Source: Endomychus coccineus | Lineage: Eukaryota > Arthropoda > Insecta > Coleoptera > Endomychidae | Direction of reading: 5' to 3' | DNA: 64,000 nt | Assembly (NCBI GenBank): GCA_958510875.1 | Contig: OY294070.1 | Coordinates: 14,189,631-14,253,630 of the forward strand | Part shown: in pieces, positions 23,615 to 35,950 of the stretch | Numbering within the stretch: position 1 is the stretch's first letter | Layout of the letters: every line of letters begins with the position of its first letter | Notes under the pieces: model-generated | What the model saw: the letters and a program-made list of their open reading frames with translations, nothing else | Databases searched by the model: none | Told to the model about the DNA's origin: nothing | Program-made: the position numbers and the translations under genes

Positions 23615-24930
23615 TTGAACAATAGCAAAATTATCACTTATAATATCCCATGTGCTATGGAGAAGCTGTTGGGGTTGGAACCACTGCACCTAGCCGTTCA
23701 GGCAGAGGCCATAAGGAGAGCGTATTGCTTCGATCTCATCGGCCAATCAAAGGCTGACCAAAAAGGCCGAAGCATCCTCGGATTGCTTGGATCACCTGGG
23801 CCATTGGGGATGAGATCCGACAGGATCAACGTTCACAGCACTTCCTTGCCTTTCATGATTAAAACCGTGAATGGGCAAGAGAACGCTGGGGGCAGTCCTC
23901 ATATGATACCAGGGGATTCCATATGGCTTTCCGAGGGCACCAAGACATAAAAAAGTACGGGTGCTGAAATAGTCGAGAAAACGGACCAAGGGGAAAGAAT
24001 TTCTTTGACCTAGAGACTTTTGCGACAGAATTCCAAGCAAAAATAGTTGCAATTACAACATGTGCTCAAATCATGAGCGAGAGAGCCTATGAGAATAGAC
24101 AAATCACAATCAGGGTGAGCAACCTGAGAGTGCTTAAGGCACTGGAGTCATACACAATCATCTCACAATGTGTACTTGATTGCGTCAAAGAACTAACGGC
24201 ACTAGTAATGAACCCCAATAGAGTAACACTCGTGTGGGAGTCTGAAGAAACCAAACGAGAAGAGACAGAAATTGCCTTCGCACTCGCTAAAGCGGGGGCG
24301 GAAAAACCACTGATTGGACTAGAGCCAACCTGTGGCATTTCTCATGCCACAGCGAAATCTGTAATCCAAAAATGGTTCGAGATAGAGCACCATGCCTACT
24401 GGAGAAAACTGCCCCGTATGTCGCACTCCAAGCGACTGATGGGAGATCTCCAGCAGGAACGAGTGAAAAATCTGCACACGTTCAGCAGACAAGAAATACG
24501 GAATCTTGTTGCATTCCTGACCAGACACGCATGCAACAAACACCTCTACACGATGGGACTGGTAGATCAGCCCACTTGCAGAGGTTGCGGCGTGGAAGAT
24601 GAGACACCTATGCATGTGCTGTGTCAGTGCACGGCATACACGGTAGATCGTCGGACATACCTCGGAGACGATAAGACTACCCCCGAGGAAATCAGAAGTA
24701 TCCCCTATATCAGGCCACAGAAATTCATAGAATACACCGAACTGATGAGGAGGTAGAAACATGTGAGGGCACAATAGGACTATAATGACCGCAGTGCTGT
24801 GGGGCTCCCCTTAGGATGGAGAATCAACCTCACGGAGGAGGGGTTTTAGCCGGTAGGAATCCGGCACACATTCGGGGGCACGGGCACCCGAGGCGTCTAT
24901 GCAAGATTTCCCCTCCTCTACGCAAAAAAA
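23615..24930 (+). mobile_element. LINE-E non-LTR retrotransposon 3' end
   Basis: This is the 3' part of an RNase H-bearing LINE, ending in a short A run (24926-24934) after a GC-rich 3' UTR. The 5' side is truncated near 23615. The fragment is much less AT-rich than its surroundings and retains a 684-bp open frame. Its RNase H plus CCHC-type knuckle layout resembles LINE-B and LINE-C but the sequence is distinct. Confidence 0.75.
24073..24756 (+). pseudogene. LINE-E RNase H remainder and zinc knuckle
   Basis: The upstream frame at 23640-23950 shows GLEPLHLAVQAEAI and WLSEGTKT, the latter a decayed RNase H W-x-T-D-G-S-K-T block. After a frameshift, FATEFQAKIVAITTCAQIM and VSNLRVLKALESY (24010-24150) are the glutamate and second-aspartate blocks, but both acidic residues are lost (QAK, SNL). 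The long frame then continues to a knuckle CRGCGVEDETPMHVLCQC (~24580-24635) and a C-terminal tail to the stop at 24756. Losing the catalytic acids means no RNase H activity. The knuckle is intact. Confidence 0.7.
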
Positions 24931-24934
24931 AAAT

Positions 24935-26100
24935 CCCATTTGCAAAATTTCCTAAAATTGATTTGTGCACTCGGGATATTCGGTAAGAGAATTTCACACC
25001 GAAGAAAAATTAGTTTAAAATAATTTCAATGTGATATTATTTGACATTTTGTCATGAAAATATGAGACATTACGAAGGAATGCTTCTCTACCCTAGAAGA
25101 AAAAATATCCGCTGAAATTTTTTCGTTGGCATGGCAACAAGTCAAAATAGAAGTATATCAGTGGGTCATTGTCGGTGTGAAATTCTCACATATATTAATT
25201 TCAAATTTATAAATTTAATCTAAAAAAAAGTCTCTTCTCGTATTATTATTCATAATTATTCTAACCGAGAACACAAATATCCATTGTTATCATCGACTAT
25301 TGTATTTAATATATTCAAAAGTCGAATGTTTTATTCAAATATTATTATTTCTTTTTTACTTTTACTTTTTCGTTCATTTTTCTGTTTATTTTCATTTTCA
25401 ACTTGCGCCCAGATACTCAGTATCTCTTGCAGGGGTGGTTTATATTGTTATGATTTCATTTCCGATATAAAATAAAATGGTGGAATTGAGATTTACCGAG
25501 ACATTAAAAATAGAAAAGTTCAAAAAGTATATATAATATGGAATTAAACCAAAATGTAAAGTAGTTTATAGGAGTGTAAAGAAGAAACAGTGAAAAGTGG
25601 ATAAGCGTACAGTGCTACGAAAGGGGAAAATCATAATTAAAATGATTTAAAGACTATCTGAAGATAGCAAACTATTAGAATAGATTAAGAATAAGTAATA
25701 GATGTAAGATAGTATTAAGACATTTCAGTTCTACAAAGTTGTATAAGTTTTATTTATATTTAAAATCATGTATTAAATTTAAGCAATGACAACTGTCAAA
25801 ATAGACATAATAATCAGAATTATCAAGTTAATAGGAACCTAATCATAGGTTATTGTATATCAAAATATGGGAAAAAATGTAACATGAATTCAAATAGTAG
25901 AATGAACAATAACTTCAATTAATTTGAAAATCTTCAATATATCAAAAATTTCAAAATACTAAATTCCTATTGGTCAATACAACAATTAAGATGTGTCAAA
26001 ATTCAACAATGCTGAAGAACTGTCATCCCAATAATGGGAATAGCTTACTAGATACTCAGAAAATTATCTCATTGGTCGGAATTGAATGAAACAAGCTTCC
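24935..26100. other. AT-rich stretch, no gene seen
   Basis: No coding frame with family features and no repeat match was seen. Confidence 0.4.
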
Positions 26101-26104
26101 TTTT

Positions 26105-26330
26105 GTGGGCCCTATAAAAGGCAATATCAAAGGAAAGCTAGTTAGTTTGCATCAACACCTAGAAAGAAGCTGTGCTTCTCTGGCAACTCATATAGTCAAA
26201 AGTTCAACATAACCCAAGTTTGCACTAAAATAGTATTATATTGAAAGATTTCAAATGATTACAGGATTCATAAATAATTAGATTATAAAAGTTTTAACAT
26301 TTTAAATAAAGTTTTATTTCATTCCATATA
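26105..26330 (+). promoter_or_regulatory. Promoter-like TATA module followed by AATAAA; possible solo LTR
   Basis: CCCTATAAAAGGC at ~26110 is a strong TATA box. An initiator-like 'gcatcaacacc' lies ~40 bp downstream, and AATAAA follows near 26305. A TATA box, start site and polyadenylation signal within ~200 bp is the usual content of an LTR. No flanking LTR copy or coding region was found, so this could equally be a chance or host promoter. Confidence 0.3.
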
Positions 26331-26499
26331 ATATAATAATAATATTAATTCAATCAAAGTAAAATAAAAAGCAATAAAGAGCTAGCTGGAGGAAAAGTCA
26401 TATAACAAATATAATTCATTGAAAATTCAAAAATCAGTAAAGCTCTAATTAATATAAATTGTCACCACAACGTGGGAAAATTCAAAACTCAGTAAGAGT

Positions 26500-29289
26500 T
26501 TAGTTAATAATATGTAGCATTTATGTTTTTATTACTGTATAACACTATATTACTACACTTGTTATACTTATTTTATTATAATTTGTTGTTGTGAGATGCT
26601 TTTAGTCTTTTTACCATGTTGTTGTAAGTTTGTAACTACCTTCAATAGAGATAGTTCAGTAACGTTGCAAACTTGCTCGTTCCATTGCTGAGCCCTATGA
26701 GAAGAGCGAAACAGCTGTCTGGAACTATATATTTTGACGTTATTGATCGATCTGAACTAGAAAGTGTTAAAATCTAGAAAAAACCTTATTCCCATCATAT
26801 TAAATTCTACATAAAATAAAAGGCTTTTTAAATCAATGTTTCTTCTTCATCGTGAAAGAACAAATGATGCAAGCTGGTCTCAATATGCGCCATTCGTCTA
26901 CCTCACGGAACGTAGATAATTAATATGCATTTGATTTTATTCCGGCTAGCTTGATACAAATTCGTATAATTAAGACATCTTCTCGCGATATGCTAGCAGC
27001 GAAATAGGATAATGACAAAAATACAAATTGCGATTTTTAAATTGCGTTTTTGTTATCTCAGAACAGAAATGAAAATGATACGTGCCGCGAGCGTTTTTAA
27101 TTTTCGAGAAATGATCTCGCATGTTAACAGTAATAAGGAGCTTCGAGATTTCAGAACGCCACCACCAGTATCGTCCTTCTCTAATACCTGCGTCATCTCT
27201 CGCTGATCAGCTTGCTTGTTTAATATTGCCCTTGGCCGGTAAATCAGGTCTCTTCTTATTCTCCCCCTCGTTAAGGTAACTTTACACTATATGTTTTACA
27301 TCCGCGCCGTCTTTCTGAATTACTATCCGTAATTTATTATACATGTTAGCTTTAATGAAGATGAAGTTATGACAAGAACAGCATTGATCAAGAATATCTA
27401 GTTTTTAAAAATACGAACATTTCTAGAGCAATTGATGTGATAATAAAAATGCAAGTGGTTTTGACTGTAGCTTATAAGTGAGAAATAATTAGTTACTCGA
27501 GAGCAAAGAGTTGCAGCTGGCCACCCGTACGTTAAGGGAAAATGTTGTAATACCAACAGTGAAACGAAAGTTTTATTCATTCTTCAGGACATATATGAGG
27601 ACTTCCTGTTTAAACGGGGTTACCAGAGGTAAACTGAATTCTTATTTCCACCTCATTTGCTCAAATCAATGTGAAAAATCTGCCTTCTAATGGCTCTATT
27701 TGAAATTTCCCTAACAATATGTAATTTAAACTGGAAAAGAGTCACACAGGTTGCTTCTGGAGGAAATGGAAGTATTTTAAAAACATGTCTAGAAAGCCAA
27801 AATAAGTAGAATTAGCTCATATTGATGCTTGAAAGGTAAAAAGTCATATGCGACAATTTAGTAACTTTACAGTAAGCGGCTTAAAGTTTTCCAAAAGGGT
27901 AACAAAATCATAACTTTTTGTACAATTGTTGCATTTAAATAAAACAGAGACATTTCAGAAGTATTGATTTTGTTTTATGTGTTCATTTCATGTTTTCTCT
28001 GTAATAATCGTTAATAATAAAAATAATGTCGTTTAAGCTGTTTGCTGCCAAGATAATATAACGGAAAAAAGGCTTAAGTTAATGTTGGTCTTGAATATTA
28101 TACAGATAAGGTAGAATGTTACTCAGGTAAAAGATCCTATTTGGAAATAATTGAAAAAAAAACATTGAACTAAATAGTTTTATGGGCCAACAATATTGAC
28201 TGACTTGTGTAGGAAAAAAATTGTAATTTCTCTTGTATCACCCATTTGATCGTCGAAAATTCAAAATTCTGGAAAGGCTGATGGATATTGAAAATTAGAT
28301 TTTTCTCTCTTTCTTTTGTACTAGTTTTATCTATAAGATAGCTGACGGAAATATAAATTTATGTATTTTAATAGATGAGGTAAAATGAAATTGAAATACT
28401 TGAGTTTATAAACAAAGTTTATTTTATGATTTTTCTTTGCCACAGAAGGAAAATACAAAGCTGTTCAAAAAACAACAACTAAAATCAAAAACTCAAAAAG
28501 GAGCACCAAATTATTCCTAAGAAAATATGAATGTTCATTTGCATTATTATAAATGTAAGAAATATCGATAAATATAAAAATAATACCAAACATAACAAAA
28601 ACGCTTCATTATTCAGCAAAAGTTGTGACTTAATCACTCAAATTTTCTCAATATCTGATTCTGGCAGGGTATCCCTTATGATGTTAGAAGTAGTAATATT
28701 GATAAAATCATGATGATATAGTTCTGGAATGACCTTATCCTTTTACTATATCCTTAAAAAACAAGATATACAGGAAAAGCAGAAAGGCACAACAGATCAT
28801 GATTATTTTCTCTAAATAGTCTGAGCTGGAATATTTCTGTAGTGCCTGTAGTCGGTCAGGACAAAAATAAACCACATATTTCTTCTACTTGCAGTTGACT
28901 CAAGCGCCACAAAAGTTATGATACAGACCTGTAAACCGGCTTATCCGATGCAGAAATAAAAATCTAGCCCAGTGACATTGAAAGAGTAATTTCACCAAAT
29001 TGTCGCTTATGTTCCTCTACTTTTCAAGCATCGATATGTTCAAATCCGATTTCTATTTGTTTCAAAGATACTTTGATTAATTGTAACTTAAAAATTAAAG
29101 AAAAATTCATTACAAAACTAACAAAACAAAACATAAAATAAGCAGATAGCATCAATTCACAACAAATTTTTGAAAACGTTACCCCCTCACTTCAATACAC
29201 TTATTTCGGGGTTCATAAATTGAACTAATAAAGAGGTTTGGTAAATGATGATTCGCTCTAACTTTACAGGTTTAAGAATGTGATCTAGT
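26500..29289. other. Long AT-rich stretch with an inverted sequence match, no gene seen
   Basis: Segments at ~27818-27870 and ~28968-29040 are similar in inverted orientation (shared 'tgatgcttgaaa.gta' and 'gcgacaattt'). They suggest the remains of a long-inverted-repeat element whose transposase remnant could be the one at 29290-29600. Otherwise nothing was recognised. A small frame at 27012-27206 has no identifiable family. Confidence 0.35.
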
Positions 29290-29600
29290 AACGCATCTCT
29301 TGTGTCTATTTTCGTAGCCTAAGCCAACGACTTCATCCACCTCCAAAGACAACAATCTAGGGGAATGAGATCCGGTGATCTCGGTGGCCAATCCAACGAT
29401 CGCCGAAAAAAAAATTCAGAAAACTTCTTAGAATGAGGAGGCGCTCTATCATCTTGGAAGATAATACGTGGTCAAATACTTAAAGCTACTTCGTCCAATA
29501 TTTCCCATTAATGATCTTCCAAAAAATGTAAATAGCCATCCCCGGTAAGGACAGTACTACCTACCATTACAGAATATGTTATCTACATATTCTTTGTGAC
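29290..29600 (-). pseudogene. DD41D-type IS630 transposase remnant
   Basis: The minus strand around 29395-29310 reads RWIGHRDH, then (next frame) SPDLIPLDCCLWRWMKSLA. This matches the region of the transposases at 52.3 and 55.2 kb that carries RWIG, SPDL, P-x-D and L-W with the third catalytic aspartate. Upstream pieces (to ~29600) are too decayed to read. Confidence 0.55.
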
Positions 29601-29764
29601 TTAATTTGTGAGGCATTTTTACAATCTCATAAAACTAGCACAATTATTAGTTTTTAGGACACTTGTTTACTTAATATTATGTTCTAAATTGTCATATGGG
29701 ACAACGTTATCTAAGTTATATATTTCCATTTCCTCCCCCCTCCCACACCCTGTAAACACTGTAA

Positions 29765-30000
29765 ATAAGAGATAATCACCCTTATCTACTAAAAATACTT
29801 GTAAAGTACTGAGAACCTTTCGGCTACCTAGTTGTCATCATCAGACTAAACTAAATTATAAATCAAAATATGCCTATTTAAATACTATTTAGGGATACTG
29901 ATGCAAACAAGAGGTTACACTCTGCTGGAGATAAATCGGAATTCAATAAATTGCCCATTCGCTTATAAATTTCCATCCCTTCTTCTTAAATCCATACGAC
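29765..30000 (-). repeat. HHR-2 repeat family copy (pLTR- or TIR-like)
   Basis: The ~235 bp align with 49440-49650. They start with 'gataatcacccttatc.acta', then a hammerhead-like block, 'aaattataaatcaaaat', and 'ctggagataaatyggaattc'. No transposase follows, so the repeat can exist alone. Confidence 0.75.
29800..29850 (-). ncRNA. Hammerhead-like motif, HHR-2 family (decayed)
   Basis: Minus strand: CTGATGA (29844-29838), T, an imperfect GACAAC/GTAGCC stem, GAAA, AGGTTCT-C as a short stem III, then AGTAC. The cores are intact but stems I and II carry mismatches compared with the 51.0-kb copy. Confidence 0.4.
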
Positions 30001-30457
30001 CAAGGGGAATGTCTCCACAGTTTTTGCACATTCATATACGAACGCGCACACACACAGCCATCAAGTCAAAAACGGTCTCGATCGATTCAGAAATGCTCAA
30101 AACGGATATACCTATCCGCGAAAATCCGGAATTTTTTTTTGTCCCCATTACTATTCTTCCCTTACACTATATACTACATATAGTGAGAGAAGCAAAAGAC
30201 GAAGCCAAAAACTATGATAATAGAAGAAAAGTAAAACAGAGATTGACATTACTTTAAAAAAATGATAACTTAAGCATTTTTAAGGTTAGACTTGTTACAT
30301 CCAGGCAAGAGAATATGAGATATTTGTCATATTCACTTGAAAAAGTACCCCTTACTCAAAAATCTATGAACAAGACTATTAAATGGAGGTATTTTATAAT
30401 TAAATGATGTAGCGGAATTCGCCGGGGTCTACCTATTTGTTCGAGTGAGTTTTATGT
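30001..30457. other. No gene seen
   Basis: The open frame 29901-30257 starts inside the HHR-2 repeat and has no recognised family. It is not called. Confidence 0.4.
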
Positions 30458-30935
30458 ACGTAGAAAGCTGATACAATAAATCACAAATATTGATACAGCA
30501 AAGACCTTTTCTATTGTAGTATCGAATTTTAAACACATCTGTTTAACATTGTATCGACTTGGCGCAAAGGAATTTTGTTGTCAGATTGTTTTGTCTCGTC
30601 CTCGAGATATGACGTCTTCAACTGTAGAAAAATTACTGTGTAGTGGTTTCCCAATACATATTCATATATTTTACACTTTAATGTGTTACAATTTCAATTA
30701 TTCGTGTTTCCTTCGTTGTTGCGACGTAGACATTTTTAATTGAAATTAATGCGATAAAAACGCTCAGTGCTCAGTACAATTAGTTTAAGAAATCCAGTAG
30801 GCACTTTAGTTGATAGTGAATAAGTTTTCAAACTACTTGCGATGATGGTTGTGTGCCCGAAACATACGTAGAGGCGGAAAATACAGTTGTCATGTATATT
30901 AATGTGAGCTATTTTCTATGAAGAATTTTCATATA
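30458..30935 (+). mobile_element. PLE-1 3' UTR and terminal repeat, diverged
   Basis: The 'tagaaagcygatacaataaatca' start matches 36000-36030 of another PLE-1 copy. The segment continues through 'gtgttacaatttcaattattcgtg' to the terminal repeat and ends near 30935. No coding part is present. Confidence 0.65.
30836..30876 (+). ncRNA. Decayed hammerhead-like motif in PLE-1 repeat
   Basis: GCGATGA replaces CTGATGA and ATACGTAG replaces CGTACGTA. The GAAA box and a partial stem remain. This one is probably dead. Confidence 0.45.
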
Positions 30936-31634
30936 CTACTGTACTTCGGTTAAAGTATCGTATCGATTGTTTTGTAAGACTTGATGATTCCCTTGGATGA
31001 TCAATATTTATTTATTGATATTTCATTAGTAGCCCGCAATATCTCTCCAGGTACCTTAGTGACCAGAAATCGCTTGATAAAGTTCAAGGGTATGGGATAC
31101 AATGCAAAGTCCCAATCAAGGAGTACAAAAGACAAATCTTTGTCGCCTGAATGCTTAAAGTGTCAAGAAATAAATCTACCTTGACAAAAGTTTCTTAAAA
31201 AAATCGTCGTGAGAATCTTAAATCCTCGAATTGAAAACATGAAAAAGTCTTCAGAATCAAATTCCAATAAATATCGGGTCTGAATAGACGCGATCGGAAT
31301 AAACTTGAATGCCAACAGGTGGAGAACCCTACTGGAATAATTCTAAAGGAGACCTAAACATCTTGACGATGAATTGTGAATTTCACCTCACCTCACGTAC
31401 CTTCTATTTCGTTTGAACGCTTAATTCCAATCGAATCGGTACTTAGATATAATCATCGTGTAGAAAAAGAGTATTTAACAAGGGAAACTGTAGTTAATAT
31501 GACAATATGCGATCTGTATGGATGAAATATACCTTGAACTATTCAGTAACCTTGATATGTACCATTTTCAATAGATCTGAAAGACAACATTGATTATTTA
31601 GATTCAATGTAAGCGAGTAAGAAATAGATGAATA
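30936..31634. other. No gene seen
   Basis: Only short unrecognised frames. Confidence 0.4.
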
Positions 31635-32107
31635 CGAGGGCAAGGTGTAAAGTCCCTGAAAAATAGAACAGATGGCGCCACAATAAAAAATCTCATCTGA
31701 CATATGTGATGTACCATCTTTAACTAGGATGCATCAAAACCTTCAGACTGATATGTCATTCAGTTCTTGAATCTTGAAGATTTTTGTAAACATGGAAAAA
31801 AGTGAACTTGTGTCTTGTTTAAATTTTATTTCTTGCGTGGAAGAAACATTACGCAAGCCAAAGTAGCGCTTGTTAAACATTAAAACTCCTTACCATCGAT
31901 TGGAACTACTCACAAGTGGCCTACTGATTTTCGTTGTGGTAAATATGACCACAGAGAACGACGAACGTACTGGTCGTCCAATTGAGGTTATAACGCCAGA
32001 AATCGTCGATAAAATCCATGGTATGATATTGGCCGATCGGCGAATTACAGTGCAATCTCTTAGGTCTCTGTTGACAACAAGCGCGCCCGTGTGAAAAAAG
32101 GAGTGCT
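31635..32107 (+). mobile_element. Mariner copy 1, truncated and internally deleted
   Basis: TA (31633-31634) precedes the mariner end CGAGGGCAAGGTG..AAAGTCCCTGAAAAAT. The decayed start of the transposase follows, with RTGRPIEVITPEIVDKIHGM at ~31965-32025 and then a deletion joining to LLTTSAPV. The copy stops at 'gagtgctt' (32107) with no right inverted repeat. It aligns with copies 2 and 3. Mariners are cut-and-paste transposons that target TA, but this one has neither catalytic residues nor a right end. Confidence 0.8.
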
Positions 32108-32149
32108 TAACTATTCAATACTATGATTCTAATATCCAATATTTAAAAA

Positions 32150-33262
32150 AAAATTCAAACTAATAATAAAACCGTAGCGGTATTTCTGGACTTACAGAAG
32201 GTCTTCGACACTGTTTCACATGATGAATTACTGGAAAAATTAAACGAGATTGGCGTAACTGGTAATGTATTAAGTCTTTTAAAATGTTATCTCTATGATA
32301 GAAACCAGCAAGTGAAGGTTGGCGATGTCATTAGTAATATCAAAACAATAAAGACGGGGGTACCCCAAGGTACAATCATGGGTCCAACGGTATTTCTGAC
32401 ATTTATTAATAAACTGTATGATTGTAACCAACGCTTCATAATTCTTTTATACGCAAATGATACGGTCTTATTGTGCTCTGTGAGGTCTTGGGATCGAGTA
32501 CGGAAAATATCGCAATTAGCTATTAATATTGTGAAATCTTGGATAGATATAAACTTATTGAAGCTAAATGTTTCTAAAACTAAATACTTAGTTTTTTCGC
32601 CAACCGATACTGATCGATAGAATAACTTAGAACCTCTAATTTTAAATGACACCACTGATATTGTGCAAAATATCTCTGTAATAAAATATTAGGGCGTTTA
32701 TATAGATCAATATGCCAAGTGGTCAACTCATGTTGATTAATTAAACAGAAGAATCGAAAGATTGATATATAAATTTTACGTACTACGAAATATTCTAAGC
32801 GAGAAAATTCTGTTGATGATTTACAACAGTTTGGTTGCATCCTCATTTAGATATGGGATACGCATTTGGGGCTCAGCTCATTATAATGTCTTAAAGTCTC
32901 TACAAATAACTCAAAATTGTATACTGCGAGTAATTTCTCGGAAAGAAAGAAGAAAAAGTGCAAAACCTCTTTTTATTGGAAATAATATATTAAACATAAA
33001 ATGCCTGTACATGCTGTCAGTAAAGAAATACATTCATAACAGTGTCCATTTTTCCCAGATAAATCATTGTTACGAAACTAGAGCAAATTTTAATGATCTT
33101 TTAGTAAAACTATGTCAAAAAAGTTTAAACTATAATGGAGTAAAATTATATAATATGTTAGCCTTACAAATAACGTTGTTGGCAAAACGTAAATTCAACT
33201 GTATCATTGAAAATTACAACATTCTATCTTTTAAAAGCATGAAAAAAAAAGTGTTATTATAA
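32150..33262 (+). pseudogene. LINE-D reverse transcriptase fragment, copy 2
   Basis: RT blocks are in order: VAVFLDLQKVFDTVSHDEL (~32190), KTGVPQGTIMGPTVFL (~32350), the active site mutated to YAND in place of F/YADD (~32450), KSWIDINLLKLNVSKTKYLV (~32540), and the thumb and C-terminal region (YNSLVASSFRYGIRIWGSA, ~32830-32880). At least three stops (near 32620, 32690 and 32740) interrupt it. The last stop at 33262 is where a PLE-1 terminal repeat begins. Replacement of the second catalytic aspartate neighbour shows that the element is dead. Confidence 0.8.
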
Positions 33263-33317
33263 GTTATATATAAATTCTCGAGAAATAGGTCACATCAAAC
33301 TATATGCTTTATATTTT

Positions 33318-33361
33318 CGTCTTTACGTACGTTTCGGTCTCACGACCATCATCAGAAGACT
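33318..33361 (-). ncRNA. Hammerhead-like motif, left palindrome arm
   Basis: Minus strand: GTCTT-CTGATGA-T-GGTC-GTGA-GACC-GAAA-CGTACGTA-AAGAC. All core boxes and stem I match the consensus copy at 15207. Confidence 0.7.
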
Positions 33362-33733
33362 TATTATTTCAATAATTTGATTACTTAAAACTAATTGTAT
33401 TAACACAAAGCGTCTATATCGCACCAATTTCATTCAAAATGCCAACGTCGCCGAAACGAACAGAAGCACGAAATCGAAATTGTAAAACACAACAATATTA
33501 TTATAAGTAGTCAGTTGTTCTTAGACCTTGATGACATGTTGTCGTATTTTTTGAGAGATCTACTCAGCAGTGGATTCTTGATATGTAATACTTATAATAT
33601 TGTTGTGTTCTACAATTTCGATTTCGTGTTTCTGTTCGTTTCGGCAACGTTGGCATTTTGAATGAAATTGGTGCGATAAGGACGCTTTGTGTTAATACAA
33701 TTGGTTTTAAGTATTCAGGTTATTGAAAAAATA

Positions 33734-33777
33734 AGTCTTCTGATGATGGTCGTGAGACCGAAACGTACGTAAAGTCG
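33734..33777 (+). ncRNA. Hammerhead-like motif, right palindrome arm
   Basis: As the left arm, but downstream AAGTC gives one mismatch in stem I. CTGATGA is at 33740-33746. Confidence 0.7.
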
Positions 33778-33840
33778 AAAATATAAAGCGTATGGTTTGA
33801 TGTGACCTATTTCCAGAGAATTTATATATAATTCATACGT

Positions 33841-34844
33841 GGGTCAAGAATCGTTATTATTGTTATTATTAGTGTTATTTTTAATAGCATCTCATTGTAA
33901 TGAAAGTAATGATCAATCAGTAAATCATCTTTAATAGCTTTTGAACTAAACAGATGTTTGGCTACATTTGAGTTTTGACATTTTCAACATATATAAGAAT
34001 ATGATTTTAGTTAAGGTTAGCTTAGTTTAGCTTTACTCACTTAGAATTACCTTTATTTCCACAGCTGCTCGACACAATACGAGTACGCTCAGGTGTCATT
34101 TATGAACATTTAATTTATGATTCATGTAAGCAGTAATAAATGGATAAAATTAAAAAAATTGTCTGAAGATTCTTATTATTATATTAAATAGATCTTCTTC
34201 ATGTACCTACATGTAAGGTTATGATCAAATTTGAACAGGTGTTTATGGCAATTTGAATTTTCTTCTTTCTGTATCCTGTAACTTTTCTAGTATTCTTAAA
34301 GGCGCACATAATTATTGTGATCAGTCTGACCTATGTATATAGCAGGGCAATCGTCTCAGCTTAGTTTATGAACAGTGGATGACTATTTTCCACCTATTTA
34401 CTGATTTTTTTTTATTTTCGATGGAACATAACAATTGGAAACAAAATAATGAAAAGCATTTCGTCTTGTGAAAAGGAATAACTATTAGTAGAATTATCTG
34501 CACGATATTTGAAAGGACAAAATTGGAATACAATGATCTCTATACCGATTCTCGAGGTAAACAAAAAAATTATGGAACATTTCCTAAGAAGGATGGCTAT
34601 GCAAATATTCATGTTAGGGTTGAGCATTGTGTTGTATAAATAGGTTAAAGATTAATGTCGTCAATGAAGCTTGTCTATCGGCTCTTTACCGATACTGATT
34701 CCAGGCATTCCTGGCAAGCCGCAGAATCCGTAAAAGCCACGCAAGAATTCCTAGTCATCAATACTGCATGCTCAATTTTCAACAAGAACTATACTGTTTG
34801 AAACAGTTTCGGTTGTTGTGAAATGCATCTAGACTAGAGTATCA
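33841..34844. other. AT-rich stretch, no gene seen
   Basis: Nothing recognised on either strand. Confidence 0.4.
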
Positions 34845-35099
34845 TATGTAAATTTTCGAGAAATAGGTAAAATTAACACATAATTATGTTTAATTTTAGA
34901 CCTTTATTCTTATAATGCAAAATTTTAACTATAGATTTTGGAAAAGTTTGTCCTGTTTGTAGAATATGTTTAAAGAAAGTCTAAGGGATCTAAGATATTT
35001 CTCATATTTATTTCCTATATTACGACTCAACTTCCTGGTTTAAAGTTATCACACTCTGAACCAGAGATTAAAGACCACACACCTCTAGAGCAGTCTGAA

Positions 35100-35950
35100 T
35101 TTATAAATGCAGTGAAGTTTTGTTTAGAATGCACTTATTTTCAATACTGTGGACAATATTTTGGACAGTATACGCCGCAGCAATCTCTTATTTCAGCTAC
35201 TATCGTTAACCTTGTTTATAGAATGCCTAGAAGAATCTGTACAAAATTCACTAGATTTTCAACCCGTATTTTTCAAACGTTATGTAGATGATTGTCTAAT
35301 GTGTGTTCCCAATATGTAATCAATAAATTTAACAATTTCCACTGTAAATTTCAATTTACTTGTGAAATAGAAAAACAAATTTTCTTCATATGAACATTAG
35401 GCATGATTCAGACGGAAAAATAAAAACATCGTGGTTTACTAAAGAAGTTTGATCTCAACGATTTCTTCACATTAATATCGTTACACCTACACTTTTTAAG
35501 CAGCCTTTCGTATTACATGAATAATATAAGCAATAATGAAGATAATTTTATAGCATTACCATAAATTCCGAAAACCTCAGAAAAAATTGAAAAGTGCTCA
35601 AAAAAGTATGACATAAATGTTGCTCATAGTTAGTTGAGAAATATTTTTCAAATCTAAAACCTAAAGATAAACAAACTCACACGGTATATAAATCAACTGG
35701 TTCAGATTGCGATGGTACATATACACGAATCTCTATTTACAAAAAAGGAAGTATAGTACTAAAAACAAAAACTTTGAAAACTTTGCTAAACATTGTTCGA
35801 TTATAAAAATCTTAACATTTTAGCTACAGAAAACAAGTATAATGAAAGATCTATAATAGAGATGATCCACATAAAATGTCATTCTACGTCTGCTAATTAC
35901 AGAACCGACGTACAATCATTGAATCAAATTTATACAAATTTAATTAATTA
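35100..35950 (+). pseudogene. PLE-1 RT and endonuclease remnant
   Basis: Readable pieces include SATIVNLV (~35195, part of the RT block before the active site), VFFKRYVDDCLMCVP (~35265-35310, catalytic YVDD intact), NIRHDSDGKIKTSWFTKEV (~35390-35450), and an endonuclease end with ENKYNERSIIEMIHIK and SLNQIYTNLIN to ~35950. Many indels separate them. Confidence 0.75.

Larger units (their letters stand above)
33263..33840. mobile_element. Two PLE-1 terminal repeats head to head (palindrome)
   Basis: A minus-strand terminal repeat (33263-33495) and a plus-strand one (about 33590-33840) are near-perfect mirror images, separated by ~95 bp. Both are full repeats from the 'attctcgagaaataggtcaca' border to the 'gtgttctacaatttcgat' start, with no coding part between them. 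Confidence 0.85.

Noticed and set aside
24087..24774. Minus-strand open frames opposite the LINE-E RNase H region
   Set aside because: They are antisense shadows of the GC-richer LINE-E coding strand, whose knuckle and RNase H blocks identify the real direction.
26690..26760. Possible SINE or promoter around 'gaagagcgaaacagctgtctgg'
   Set aside because: No A/B box, tail or second copy in the window.
29901..30257. 118-codon plus frame
   Set aside because: It begins inside the HHR-2 repeat and shows no domain, signal or context.
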